DNA of 64,000 nucleotides from CAZMGG01 sp964565715. Its GTDB lineage: Bacteria; Planctomycetota; UBA1135; UBA2386. Below, one piece after another: positions 50,695 through 58,734 of this stretch. Every line of letters begins with the position of its first letter. Position 1 is the first letter of the stretch. The stretch spans positions 17,925 through 81,924 of the forward strand of contig CAZMGG010000008.1 of the NCBI GenBank assembly GCA_964565715.1, written 5' to 3'. Both the position numbers and the translations under genes were made by a program. A model generated the notes under the pieces. That model did no database searches. It saw only the letters and a program-made list of their open reading frames with translations, and was not told where the DNA came from.

Positions 50695-52833
50695 ATGAAG
50701 CAGACCGCCCGGAAACCCCCGACCGCCCGCAGCCACGACCTCGACGGCCTGTTCCGCCCGCGCTCGGTGGCGGTGATCGGCGCCAGCCGGCGGCCCGGCT
50801 CGATCGGCCGCCAGATCGTCGCCAACCTGGTCGACGGCGGCTTCCAGGGCCCGGTCTATCCGGTCAATCCCGACGCCACGGTGGTGCACTCGATCCCGGC
50901 CCACCGTTCGGTGAAGGCGATCCCCGGGCCAGTGGACCTGGCGGTGATCGTCGTGCCGGCGGATGTCGTGCTGAAGGTGGCCGAGGAGTGCGGCCGGAAG
51001 GGCGTCAAGGGCCTGGTGGTCATCACCGCCGGCTTCCGCGAGATCGGCGGCGAGGGCGCCGCGCGCGAGGCGAAGCTGGCGGCCATCGCCCGCCGGCATC
51101 GCATGCGGGTGATCGGCCCCAACTGCATGGGCATCGTCAACTCCGAGCCGGGGATCGCCATGAACGCGTCGTTCTCGGCGACGCCGGCGGTGCCCGGCGG
51201 CGTGGCGATGGTGTCGCAGTCGGGCGCGCTCGGCGAGGCGATCCTGGCCGACGCGGCCGAGGCCGGCCTCGGCGTGGCGATGTTCGCCTCGGTCGGCAAC
51301 CGCGTCGACGTCACCGCCGCCGACCTGATCGCCTACTGGGAACACGATCCGCAGGTGCGCGCGATCCTGCTCTACCTGGAGAGCGTCGGCGAGCCGCAGC
51401 AGTTCATCGAGGTGGTGCGGCGGGTGGCGCGCAAGAAGCCGGTCATCGCGGTGAAGTCGGGCCGCAGCGATGCCGGCGCGGCGGCGGCGGGTTCCCACAC
51501 CGGTTCCATCGCCGGCGCCGACGTCGCCGCCGACACGCTGCTGGCGCAGTGCGGCGTGCTCCGCGTCGACAGCTTCCGCGACATGTTCACGCTGGCCCAG
51601 GCGCTGCTGGGGCAGCCGTTGCCGAAGGGGCCGCGGATGGCGGTGGTCACCAACGCCGGCGGCCCGGGCATCCTGGCCACCGATGCGCTGGTCGGGCTCG
51701 GGCTGCCGATGGCGGCGCTCAGCGAGGCCACCGGCAAGGCCCTGCGGCAGGTGCTGCCCGCCGAGGCATCGGTGCACAACCCGGTGGACCTGATCGCCTC
51801 GGCGGACGGCGCGCGCTACCGGGCCGCGTTGCGGCTGGTGGTCCGTGACCCCGGCGTCGACGCGCTGGTGGTGCTGTTCGTCTCGCCGATCATGATCGAC
51901 GCGGCGGCGGTGGCGCAGGCGATCGTCGACGAGACCCGGCGCGGCGGCAAGCCGGCGCTGGCGTGCGTGATGGGGCGCCAGCGCGGCGACGAGGCGCAGC
52001 GGATCCTGGCCGACGCCGGCATCCCGGTGTTCCGCTATCCGGAGGACGCGGCGACCACGCTGCGGCTGATGGTGCGGCGGCAGGTCTGGCTGTCGCGCAA
52101 GCCGGCGCGGTTGCCGGCGCTGAAGGTCGACCGTGCTGCCGCCGCCCGCATCCTGGACCGGGCCGGACCGGGCTGGCTCGCCGCCGCCGACGTCGAGGCG
52201 GTGCTGCGGGCCTACGGCGTGCCCTGCGCCGAGTCGCGGCGGGTGCGGAGCGCCGGCGAGGCGGTGGCGGCGGCCCACGAACTGGGCCTGCAGGAGGGCC
52301 GGCCGGTGGTGCTGAAGGCCGAGGCCGGCGAGCTGGTGCACAAGAGCGAACATCGCGCGGTGCGGGTCGGCCTGCGCGACGGCGACGAGGTGTTCGCCGC
52401 CGCCGAGGACCTGATCGAACGCCTGCGGCCGGCCTTCGCCGACCTGCGCCTCTGCGTGCAGGAGGCCGCCCGCGGCCACCGCGAGGTGCTGGTCGGCATG
52501 ACGCGGGACCCGCGCTACGGGCCGCTGTTCGCCGTCGGCCTGGGCGGCGTGCAGGTCGAGGTCCTGCGCGACGTGGCCTTGCGCGTCGGCCCGCTCGACG
52601 GCGAGGATCCGCGGGAGATGTTCGCCTCCCTCAAGGGCCGCGCCCTGCTGGATCGCTTCCGCGGCCAGCCGGCGCCGCGGGTCGCCGACGCCTGCCAGGC
52701 GCTGCTGCGGCTGCAACGGCTCGTGCAGGACTTCCCGCAGGTGGCCGAGGTGGAGGTCAATCCGCTGATCCTGGGCGCCCGGCCGGGCACGTCGGCGGCG
52801 GTGGACGGCCGGCTGCGGGTGGCCGCGCCGTGA
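50695..52833 (+). CDS. ADP-forming acyl-CoA synthetase (fused alpha-beta subunits)
   Basis: 712 residues from ATG 50695. It has a CoA-binding Rossmann domain (LFRPRSVAVIGASRRPGSIGRQ), a succinyl-CoA-ligase-like flavodoxin region (VAMVSQSGALGEAILADAA), the phospho-histidine site AGSHTGSIAGADVAADTLLAQCGV, and a C-terminal ATP-grasp domain (YGVPCAESRRVRSAGEAV, GRPVVLKAEAGELVHKSEH, GVQVEVLRDVALRVGPL). It interconverts acyl-CoA plus ADP and Pi with the acid plus ATP. No GNAT domain is attached, so it is not the lysine-acetyltransferase version. Its stop overlaps the start of the next gene by GTGA, indicating co-translation with a glycosyltransferase, an unexpected pairing. Confidence 0.9.
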   Translation: MKQTARKPPTARSHDLDGLFRPRSVAVIGASRRPGSIGRQIVANLVDGGFQGPVYPVNPDATVVHSIPAHRSVKAIPGPVDLAVIVVPADVVLKVAEECGRKGVKGLVVITAGFREIGGEGAAREAKLAAIARRHRMRVIGPNCMGIVNSEPGIAMNASFSATPAVPGGVAMVSQSGALGEAILADAAEAGLGVAMFASVGNRVDVTAADLIAYWEHDPQVRAILLYLESVGEPQQFIEVVRRVARKKPVIAVKSGRSDAGAAAAGSHTGSIAGADVAADTLLAQCGVLRVDSFRDMFTLAQALLGQPLPKGPRMAVVTNAGGPGILATDALVGLGLPMAALSEATGKALRQVLPAEASVHNPVDLIASADGARYRAALRLVVRDPGVDALVVLFVSPIMIDAAAVAQAIVDETRRGGKPALACVMGRQRGDEAQRILADAGIPVFRYPEDAATTLRLMVRRQVWLSRKPARLPALKVDRAAAARILDRAGPGWLAAADVEAVLRAYGVPCAESRRVRSAGEAVAAAHELGLQEGRPVVLKAEAGELVHKSEHRAVRVGLRDGDEVFAAAEDLIERLRPAFADLRLCVQEAARGHREVLVGMTRDPRYGPLFAVGLGGVQVEVLRDVALRVGPLDGEDPREMFASLKGRALLDRFRGQPAPRVADACQALLRLQRLVQDFPQVAEVEVNPLILGARPGTSAAVDGRLRVAAP

Positions 52834-53573
52834 GCGATCCCGTGGCCGCCCAGGCTCCCCGCTTCTCGCTGGTGGTGCCGGTCTACAACGAGCAGGACAA
52901 CGTCGACGATCTGCTCGACGAGGTCGCCGCGGTGCTCGGGCCGCATGGCCCGTTCGAGGCGGTGCTGGTGGACGACGGCTGCACCGACGACAGCGTCGCG
53001 CGGATGCGCGCCTGGAAGGAACGGCACGCGGCGGGCTGGCTGCGCATCGTCCGGCTCGCCCGCAACTGCGGCCAGAGCGGCGCCGTGCTGGCCGGCGTCG
53101 AGGCGGCGCGGGCGCCGATCGTCGCCACGATGGACGGCGACCAGCAGAACGATCCCCGCGACCTGCCGGCGATGATCGAACGCGTGGCGGCCGGCGCCTG
53201 CGACGCGGTGTTCGGCGTCCGCCGCCGCCGCCAGGACACGTTCGTGCGACGCCTGTCGTCGCGCATCGGCAACGGCGTCCGCAACCTGATCACCGGCGAC
53301 CGCGTCACCGACGCGGCCTGCGGCATCAAGGTGATCCGCCGGAGCCTGTTCCTGCGGGCGCCGCGCTTCCATGGCATGCATCGCTTCATGGCGACGCTGG
53401 TGCGCTGGCTCGGCGGCCGCGTCGAGGAGCATGACGTGAACCATCGCCCGCGGGCGGCCGGCGTCGCCAAGTACGGCATCGGCAACCGCGCGCTGCGCGG
53501 CCTGCGCGACTGCTTCGCCCTGCGCTGGCTGAAGGCCCGGCTGCTGCGGCACGAGGTGCGCGAGGAGCTGTGA
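52830..53573 (+). CDS. GT2-family glycosyltransferase, dolichol-phosphate-mannose-synthase-like
   Basis: 247 residues from GTG 52830, overlapping the previous stop. The fold motifs are LVVPVYNEQDNVDDLLDEV, VLVDDGCTDDS (first Asp pair) and TMDGDQQNDPRDLPAM (DxD-type metal site), then DAACGIKVIRRSLF and RFMATLVRWLGG. It lacks C-terminal membrane helices, as in short DPM1/polyprenyl-phosphate sugar synthases. Likely makes the polyprenyl-phosphate sugar donor used by the GT-C enzyme encoded immediately downstream, which is a usual pairing. Confidence 0.86.
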   Translation: MSDPVAAQAPRFSLVVPVYNEQDNVDDLLDEVAAVLGPHGPFEAVLVDDGCTDDSVARMRAWKERHAAGWLRIVRLARNCGQSGAVLAGVEAARAPIVATMDGDQQNDPRDLPAMIERVAAGACDAVFGVRRRRQDTFVRRLSSRIGNGVRNLITGDRVTDAACGIKVIRRSLFLRAPRFHGMHRFMATLVRWLGGRVEEHDVNHRPRAAGVAKYGIGNRALRGLRDCFALRWLKARLLRHEVREEL

Positions 53574-53588
53574 GCGGCCCCCTCGCCA

Positions 53589-55148
53589 TTGGGTCCGGCG
53601 GTTGCCGCGGATAGCCTGCCGGCCTTGCTGCGCCCGGCCCTCCTCCTGCTGCTGCTGACGCTCGCGGCCTTCGCGCCGCAGCTCGCCGTGCCCGAATGGC
53701 GCGGCACCGAGGGCCGGCGGGTGCAGATCGCCGTCGAGATGGCCAGCAGCGGCGACTGGCTGCTGCCGACGCTGGGCGGCCATCCGACCCTGGCCAAGCC
53801 GCCGCTGCACTACTGGCTGCTGGGTGCGGTCGAACGGCTGGGCGGGGCCGGTTTCACCCTCCTGCGGCTGCCGGCGGTGCTCGGCCTGTGGGCCCTGGCG
53901 GTCTTCGGCTTCGCGCTGCACCGGCGGGTGTTCGGCAACGGCGCGGCCTGGATCGCCGCGCTGGGCATCGTGCTGGCGCCGGTGCTGCTGGCCGAGGCCG
54001 CCAGTGCCGAGATCGATCCGTTGTTCGCGGCGTTCACCGCCGGCTCGCTGTTCGCGCTGGCCCACGGCGTGGCCCATCGCCGGGCCGGACTGGTGCTGGC
54101 GGCGGGCGTGCTCGGCGGCCTGGCGATGCTGCACAAGGGCCCGCCGTACCTGCTGTTCGCCGCCGGTGGCCTGCTGGTCTGGTGGCGGCATCGGCGGCTG
54201 TGGCGGTTCTGGCTGTGGCTGCTGCCGGTGGTGCTGCTGCCGCTCTGCTGGTTCGTGCCGCTGTGGCTCTGGCGGGTGTCGCCGCAGGAGTTCCTGGCGG
54301 TGGCGCAGGAGGAGAGCGTCGGCCGGATCAGCACCTTCCGCTGGGAACACGTCGTCGAGACGCCGGCCTACCTGCTGCGCACGTTCCTGCTCGGCCTGCC
54401 GCTCGGCCTGTGGGGCCTGTGGGAGTTCCGCAGCAGCCGGAACGCGCGGATGGGGCCCGAGGACCTGACCCTGCGGATGGCGTCGGCCGCCGCGGTGCTC
54501 GGCGTGGTCATCCTCGCCTTCTTTCCGGCGCGGCCGACGCGCTACCTGCTGCCGCTGGTGCCGCTGGTCGTGTTCGCCGTGGCGCCTGCCTGCGCGCACT
54601 ACGCCCGGCAGACCATGGCGCCCGGCCGGCTGGCGATGGGCGTGGTGCGGATTCTCGGCATCCTCGGCGGCGCGCTGCTGGTGGCGACCCCGTTCCTGCC
54701 GTGGCCCTTCCCCGGCGGGCTGCCGTTCTTCGCCATGGGCCTCGGCCTGCTGCCGTTCCTGGTGAAGACGCCGCGGCAGGTGGTGGCGGCGTGCCTCTGG
54801 GTGCCGCTGCTGGCGGCGTTCACGGTGCTGCCCGATCGCACCTGGAGCGTGGCGTCGAACGGCCGCCTGCGGACCCAGGCCGGACCGCTGCTGGCGGCGG
54901 AACTGCGCGCGCTGGGCGCCGATGGCGCTGTCTCGACCTTCGGCCACTTCCACTCGGGGCTGCTGCTGGGCATGGGCCCGCTGCCGCCGGGCTGTGAGCC
55001 GATGACCGAGCCGCCGACGGCCCGCTTCGTCCTGCACGAGGCGGGCGGCTGGCCGCCGGTGCCGGACCTGCCGGGCCGGCGGGAATGGCTGCGGCTGTGC
55101 CTGCCGGGCAACACCTACGTGCTGCAGGGTCCGGAGCAGGGTCGGTGA
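53589..55148 (+). CDS. ArnT/PMT-like GT-C glycosyltransferase
   Basis: 519 residues if started at TTG 53589; TTG 53625 would give a tighter start just before the first helix (LRPALLLLLLTLAAFAPQ). The first external loop has PEWRGTEGRRVQIAVEMASSG and PTLGGHPTLAKPPLHYW, the E...R...EM...(K/R)PPL.YW signature of ArnT and protein mannosyltransferases. About ten helices follow, then LLAELRALGADGAVSTFG and a short C-terminal domain. It transfers a sugar from a polyprenyl-phosphate donor in the periplasm; in context the donor would come from the GT2 gene 16 bases upstream. Overlaps the next gene by GTGA. Confidence 0.82.
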   Translation: MGPAVAADSLPALLRPALLLLLLTLAAFAPQLAVPEWRGTEGRRVQIAVEMASSGDWLLPTLGGHPTLAKPPLHYWLLGAVERLGGAGFTLLRLPAVLGLWALAVFGFALHRRVFGNGAAWIAALGIVLAPVLLAEAASAEIDPLFAAFTAGSLFALAHGVAHRRAGLVLAAGVLGGLAMLHKGPPYLLFAAGGLLVWWRHRRLWRFWLWLLPVVLLPLCWFVPLWLWRVSPQEFLAVAQEESVGRISTFRWEHVVETPAYLLRTFLLGLPLGLWGLWEFRSSRNARMGPEDLTLRMASAAAVLGVVILAFFPARPTRYLLPLVPLVVFAVAPACAHYARQTMAPGRLAMGVVRILGILGGALLVATPFLPWPFPGGLPFFAMGLGLLPFLVKTPRQVVAACLWVPLLAAFTVLPDRTWSVASNGRLRTQAGPLLAAELRALGADGAVSTFGHFHSGLLLGMGPLPPGCEPMTEPPTARFVLHEAGGWPPVPDLPGRREWLRLCLPGNTYVLQGPEQGR

Positions 55149-56152
55149 CCACGGTACTGCTGGTGCGGCTGTCCGCGCTGGGCGACGTCGTGCAGTCGCT
55201 GGGCGCGGTGCAGGCCCTGGCGGCGGCGCGGCCCGATCTCGCGCTGCACTTCGTCGTGCAGGAGGGCTACGTCGACCTGCTGCGCGACCTGCCGCTGGCG
55301 TCGGTGATCCCGTTCGCGCGGCGCGCCGGCCTCGGCGGCCTGCGGCGATTGCGGGCGGCCCTGCGTTCCCGGCGCGTCGACGTCGCCCTCGACCTGCAGG
55401 GCAACTGGAAGAGTGCCGCCATCGCCTGGCTCAGCGGGGCGCGGCGGCGGATCGGCGCCGGCGCGACCTGGCGGCAGGAACCGCTGAGCCACCTGCTGCT
55501 GACCGAACGGGTGACCGTGCCCGGCCCGCGGCATCCGGCGACGGTGGCCACCGCGGTGGTCCGCGCCCTGGCGCCGGCCATCGCCGAGGAGCGGCCGCGG
55601 CTCGTCGCCGCCGCGGCGGAACAGGACCGGGCCGCGGCGGCGGTGCGCAGGCTCGGCATCGACCCGACGCGTCCCTTCCGCGTGATCGTGCCCGGCGACC
55701 CCGGCGATCCCCGCAGCCTGCGTCCCGAGCTCCTGCCGGGAGAGCTGGCCGCCAGCCCGCATCCCGGGCTGTTCCTGCTCGGCCCCGACGAAGCGGCCCT
55801 GCCGGCGCCAGCCGGCGCGCCGGTGTTGCGCCACGGGCCCCAGGACCTGCGGCAACTGGTCGGGCTGGGCGGTCTGCTGGCCCGGCTCGGCGGCGATGCC
55901 CTCGGCCCGGACCAGGGGCCCCTGCACGTGCTCGCTGCCACCGGCTGCCGCAGCACGGTGCTGTTCGGCCCCCAGGACCCGGCCTTCACGGCCCCGCCGG
56001 CTGCCCGGGTGCTGGTCCGCCACGACCCACCGCCGTGCCAGCCCTGCCAGCGCCGGACCTGCCGGAATCCGGACGGGCCGGTGTGCATGGCGTTTGCCTC
56101 CCACGAGGGCCGGACGGCTTGGCCCCATGGCATGGCTGCTGCGCGCAAGTAG
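55145..56152 (+). CDS. GT9-family (ADP-heptosyltransferase-like) glycosyltransferase
   Basis: 335 residues from GTG 55145. It starts LLVRLSALGDVVQSLGAVQAL, typical of WaaC/WaaF-type heptosyltransferases, followed by DVALDLQGNWKSAAIAWLSG. The donor site is GGDALGPDQGPLHVLAATG, where GPDQGPLH replaces the usual D(S/T)GP(M/L)H. The C-terminus carries PPCQPCQRRTCRNPDGPVC, the cysteine pattern common in this family. It acts in the cytosol on lipid A core or a related surface glycan. Together with the previous two coupled genes it forms a three-gene glycosylation unit. Confidence 0.86.
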   Translation: MTTVLLVRLSALGDVVQSLGAVQALAAARPDLALHFVVQEGYVDLLRDLPLASVIPFARRAGLGGLRRLRAALRSRRVDVALDLQGNWKSAAIAWLSGARRRIGAGATWRQEPLSHLLLTERVTVPGPRHPATVATAVVRALAPAIAEERPRLVAAAAEQDRAAAAVRRLGIDPTRPFRVIVPGDPGDPRSLRPELLPGELAASPHPGLFLLGPDEAALPAPAGAPVLRHGPQDLRQLVGLGGLLARLGGDALGPDQGPLHVLAATGCRSTVLFGPQDPAFTAPPAARVLVRHDPPPCQPCQRRTCRNPDGPVCMAFASHEGRTAWPHGMAAARK

Positions 56153-56267
56153 TTTTCCCGTGGGGATTTCCCGCAAGGGCCCGATCACGGGGTGCCGATG
56201 AATCGAGCCGCATGCCCGGGTCTCGCCACCGCTCCGCCACGCCCCAAGCCTTCGCAGGAAGGCGGCC

Positions 56268-58247
56268 ATGAGCGGGTCGGGCAGGGCGAAGGGCACGCTG
56301 CTGCGGCAACTGCTGCTGCCCCTGGCGGTCCTCTGGCTGGTGGTCACGGCGATCGGCTACTGGCAGGGTTGCTTGCGCATCCGGACGGCGTCGGAGAAGG
56401 CGGTGCTGGATCGGGTGCGGGACCAGGTCCAGGCGGTGCAGGTGGCGGCGACGATGTTCGCCGAGGTCCCGCTCGATCGCTACGTGGCGGCGCTGGCCGC
56501 CCGGCCGGACATCGATCAGCTGTGGATCGCGGCCGGGGATCCGTTGCGGCTGGTGGCCGGCAGCGGCCAGGAACTGGTCGATCACGTGGCGGAGTCGTTG
56601 CCCGAGGCCTGGATCGGCGCCGCCCTCCGGCAGGCCCGGGAGGACGCCACGGAGGTGCGCGGGCTGACCGCGACCGGCGATCGTGCCTGGTGCGCGCTGC
56701 CGTTCACCAGCGGCGGAGTGGCCGACGGCCGGGCCGCTGCCCGCCCCGATGGCGCCTTGATCCTGGTCGTGCGCGCCAGCGCTTTCGGTGACGCATTCGA
56801 CGCGAGCCTGACCACGTTCGTACGCGACCTGCTCGGCCTCACGCTCCTGAGCCTCGGCCTGATCGCCTGGCTGCTGCGCCGTCAGGTGATCCTGCCGATC
56901 CGGCGCATCCACGCGGCGCTGGGGCACGAGGGTGGGCCGCAGCCGGTGGAGCTGCCGGGCCGCGGCGAGATCGCCGAGGTCGCGCGCTCGCTCGACGCGA
57001 TGCTGCTGCGGATCGCCGAGCAGCAGCGCGAGCTGTCGGCGGCGAGCGCGGCGGCGGCGGCGGCCAACCAGCAGAAGACGCAGTTCGTCGCCCAGGTCAG
57101 CCACGAGCTGCGGACGCCGCTCACCGCCATCCTCGGCTACGCCGATCTGCTGGCCGACCCGGGGCTCGGCGAGGCGGCGCGGCAGGGCCACGTCGAGGTG
57201 ATCCGGCGCAACGGCCAGCACCTGCTCGGCCTGGTCAACGACGTGCTGGACCTGTCGCGCATCGAGGCCAACCGCCTCGAGGTCGAACTCCTGCCCACCG
57301 ACGTGCAGAACGTCGTGCGCGACGTCTGCGAGCTGATGCAGATCAAGGCCGAGGCCAAGGGCATCGTGTTCGCGGTGCGCTGCAGCACGCCGATGCCGCT
57401 CACCGTCGAGACCGATCCGACCCGGCTGCGGCAGATCGTGCTCAACCTGGTCAGCAACGCGGTGAAGTTCACCGAGCACGGCAGCGTCACCGTCGAGCTG
57501 GCCTGGGCCGACGGTGACCCGAAGCCGCTGCGCATCGCCGTGATCGATACCGGCATCGGGCTCACGCCCGAGCAGCAGGCGCGGCTGTTCCAGAACTTCG
57601 CCCAGGCCGACGTGTCCACCGCCCGCCGCTACGGCGGCAGCGGTCTCGGCCTGTCGATCTGCCGGCGGCTGGCGATGCTGCTCGGCGGCGAGATCGTGAT
57701 GGAGAGCGAGGCCGGCCGCGGCAGCCGGTTCGAGGTCCGCGTCGGCGCCCGCGACCTGGCGCCGGGTGATCGCTGGCGGCACCTCGGCGGCCGCGGCGCG
57801 CCGACCCCGGCGCCCGCGCGACAGCCCGAACATCCGCGGCTGCGGGGCTCGGTGCTGGTGGCCGACGACGGCGCCGACAACCGCCTGCTGCTGGGGCAGC
57901 TGCTGGGCCGCATGGGCCTGCAGGTGCGCACCGCCGGCGACGGCGCCGAGGCCTGCCAGATGGTGCGCGACGCCGCGGGCCGGGGGCAGCCGTTCGATCT
58001 CGTGCTGATGGACATGCAGATGCCGGGCATGGACGGCATCGAGGCCACCGAGGCGCTGCGGCGGGAGGGCGTCACCGCGCCGATCGTGGCGCTGACCGCG
58101 CACGCCATGAGCGAGGAGCGCGAGCGCTGCCTCGCCGCCGGCTGCACCGACTTCGCCGCCAAGCCGATCGACCGCCCGAGCTTCAGCGCCCTGCTGGCGC
58201 GGCACCTGCCGGCCGCCGGGGCGCGACCGCGCAAGGGCCCGCGCTGA
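56268..58247 (+). CDS. Membrane hybrid histidine kinase (HAMP-HisKA-HATPase-REC)
   Basis: 659 residues from ATG 56268 behind AGGAAGG. An N-terminal helix (LLLPLAVLWLVVTAIGYWQG) and a second near residue 195 (LLGLTLLSLGLIAWLL) enclose a periplasmic sensor loop of about 150 residues. HAMP-like LPIRRIHAALGHEGG follows, then HisKA with VSHELRTPLTAILGYADLL, an ATPase with NLVSNAVKFTEHG, DTGIGL and GGSGLGLSIC, and a receiver with ADDGADNRLL and the phospho-Asp in VLMDMQMPGMDG. No DNA-binding partner is adjacent. The ligand is unknown; the loop contains Trp/Cys-poor, Asp/Arg-rich sequence without a recognised sensor family. Confidence 0.9.
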   Translation: MSGSGRAKGTLLRQLLLPLAVLWLVVTAIGYWQGCLRIRTASEKAVLDRVRDQVQAVQVAATMFAEVPLDRYVAALAARPDIDQLWIAAGDPLRLVAGSGQELVDHVAESLPEAWIGAALRQAREDATEVRGLTATGDRAWCALPFTSGGVADGRAAARPDGALILVVRASAFGDAFDASLTTFVRDLLGLTLLSLGLIAWLLRRQVILPIRRIHAALGHEGGPQPVELPGRGEIAEVARSLDAMLLRIAEQQRELSAASAAAAAANQQKTQFVAQVSHELRTPLTAILGYADLLADPGLGEAARQGHVEVIRRNGQHLLGLVNDVLDLSRIEANRLEVELLPTDVQNVVRDVCELMQIKAEAKGIVFAVRCSTPMPLTVETDPTRLRQIVLNLVSNAVKFTEHGSVTVELAWADGDPKPLRIAVIDTGIGLTPEQQARLFQNFAQADVSTARRYGGSGLGLSICRRLAMLLGGEIVMESEAGRGSRFEVRVGARDLAPGDRWRHLGGRGAPTPAPARQPEHPRLRGSVLVADDGADNRLLLGQLLGRMGLQVRTAGDGAEACQMVRDAAGRGQPFDLVLMDMQMPGMDGIEATEALRREGVTAPIVALTAHAMSEERERCLAAGCTDFAAKPIDRPSFSALLARHLPAAGARPRKGPR

Positions 58248-58289
58248 CTTGGGGCGGCCGGGGCCCGGCCGTAGCATCTGCGGGCCGCC

Positions 58290-58664
58290 ATGAGCACGCC
58301 TGCGTCGCATCGCCCCGAGGTCCTCGAGTCCTTCCCCAATCCCACCCCGGAGCGCGACTACGAGATCCGCTTCGAATGCCCCGAGTTCACCTGCCTGTGC
58401 CCGAAGACCGGCCAGCCCGACTTCGCGACGTTCCGCGTCCGCTATGTGCCCGACCGCAAGTGCGTCGAGCTGAAGGCGTGGAAGCTCTACCTGTGGAGCT
58501 TCCGGTCGGTGGGCGCCTTCCACGAGAAGGTCACCAACACCATCTGCGACGACCTGGTGGCCCTGCTGCAGCCGCGCTTCCTCGAGGTGGAGGGCGAGTT
58601 CAACGTGCGCGGCGGCATCTACACGACGGTCGTCTGCCGCCACGGCACGCCGCCGTCCGCCTGA
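58290..58664 (+). CDS. queF: QueF, NADPH-dependent 7-cyano-7-deazaguanine reductase
   Basis: 124 residues, the short unimodular type. The catalytic pair is Cys37 in CLCPKTGQPDF and Asp44 seven residues later, as in the known enzyme. The QueF signature VELKAWKLYLWSFR matches E-(S/L)-K-(S/A)-x-K-(L/Y)-(Y/F/W). It reduces preQ0 to preQ1 in queuosine biosynthesis for tRNA. Start ATG 58290 gives the extra MSTPASHRPEVLESFPNP leader typical of the family. No other queuosine genes are in this window. Confidence 0.95.
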   Translation: MSTPASHRPEVLESFPNPTPERDYEIRFECPEFTCLCPKTGQPDFATFRVRYVPDRKCVELKAWKLYLWSFRSVGAFHEKVTNTICDDLVALLQPRFLEVEGEFNVRGGIYTTVVCRHGTPPSA

Positions 58665-58734
58665 GCGACGTTCACGATCGTGGGACAGCCGGGGAACTTC
58701 CGGCGCCGGCCGCCGGGGCGCACGATGGCGGCCC

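Noticed and set aside
56153..56267. A riboswitch in the leader of the hybrid kinase gene
   Set aside because: A GC-rich leader with partial similarity to a c-di-GMP aptamer was considered, but the conserved core does not match.
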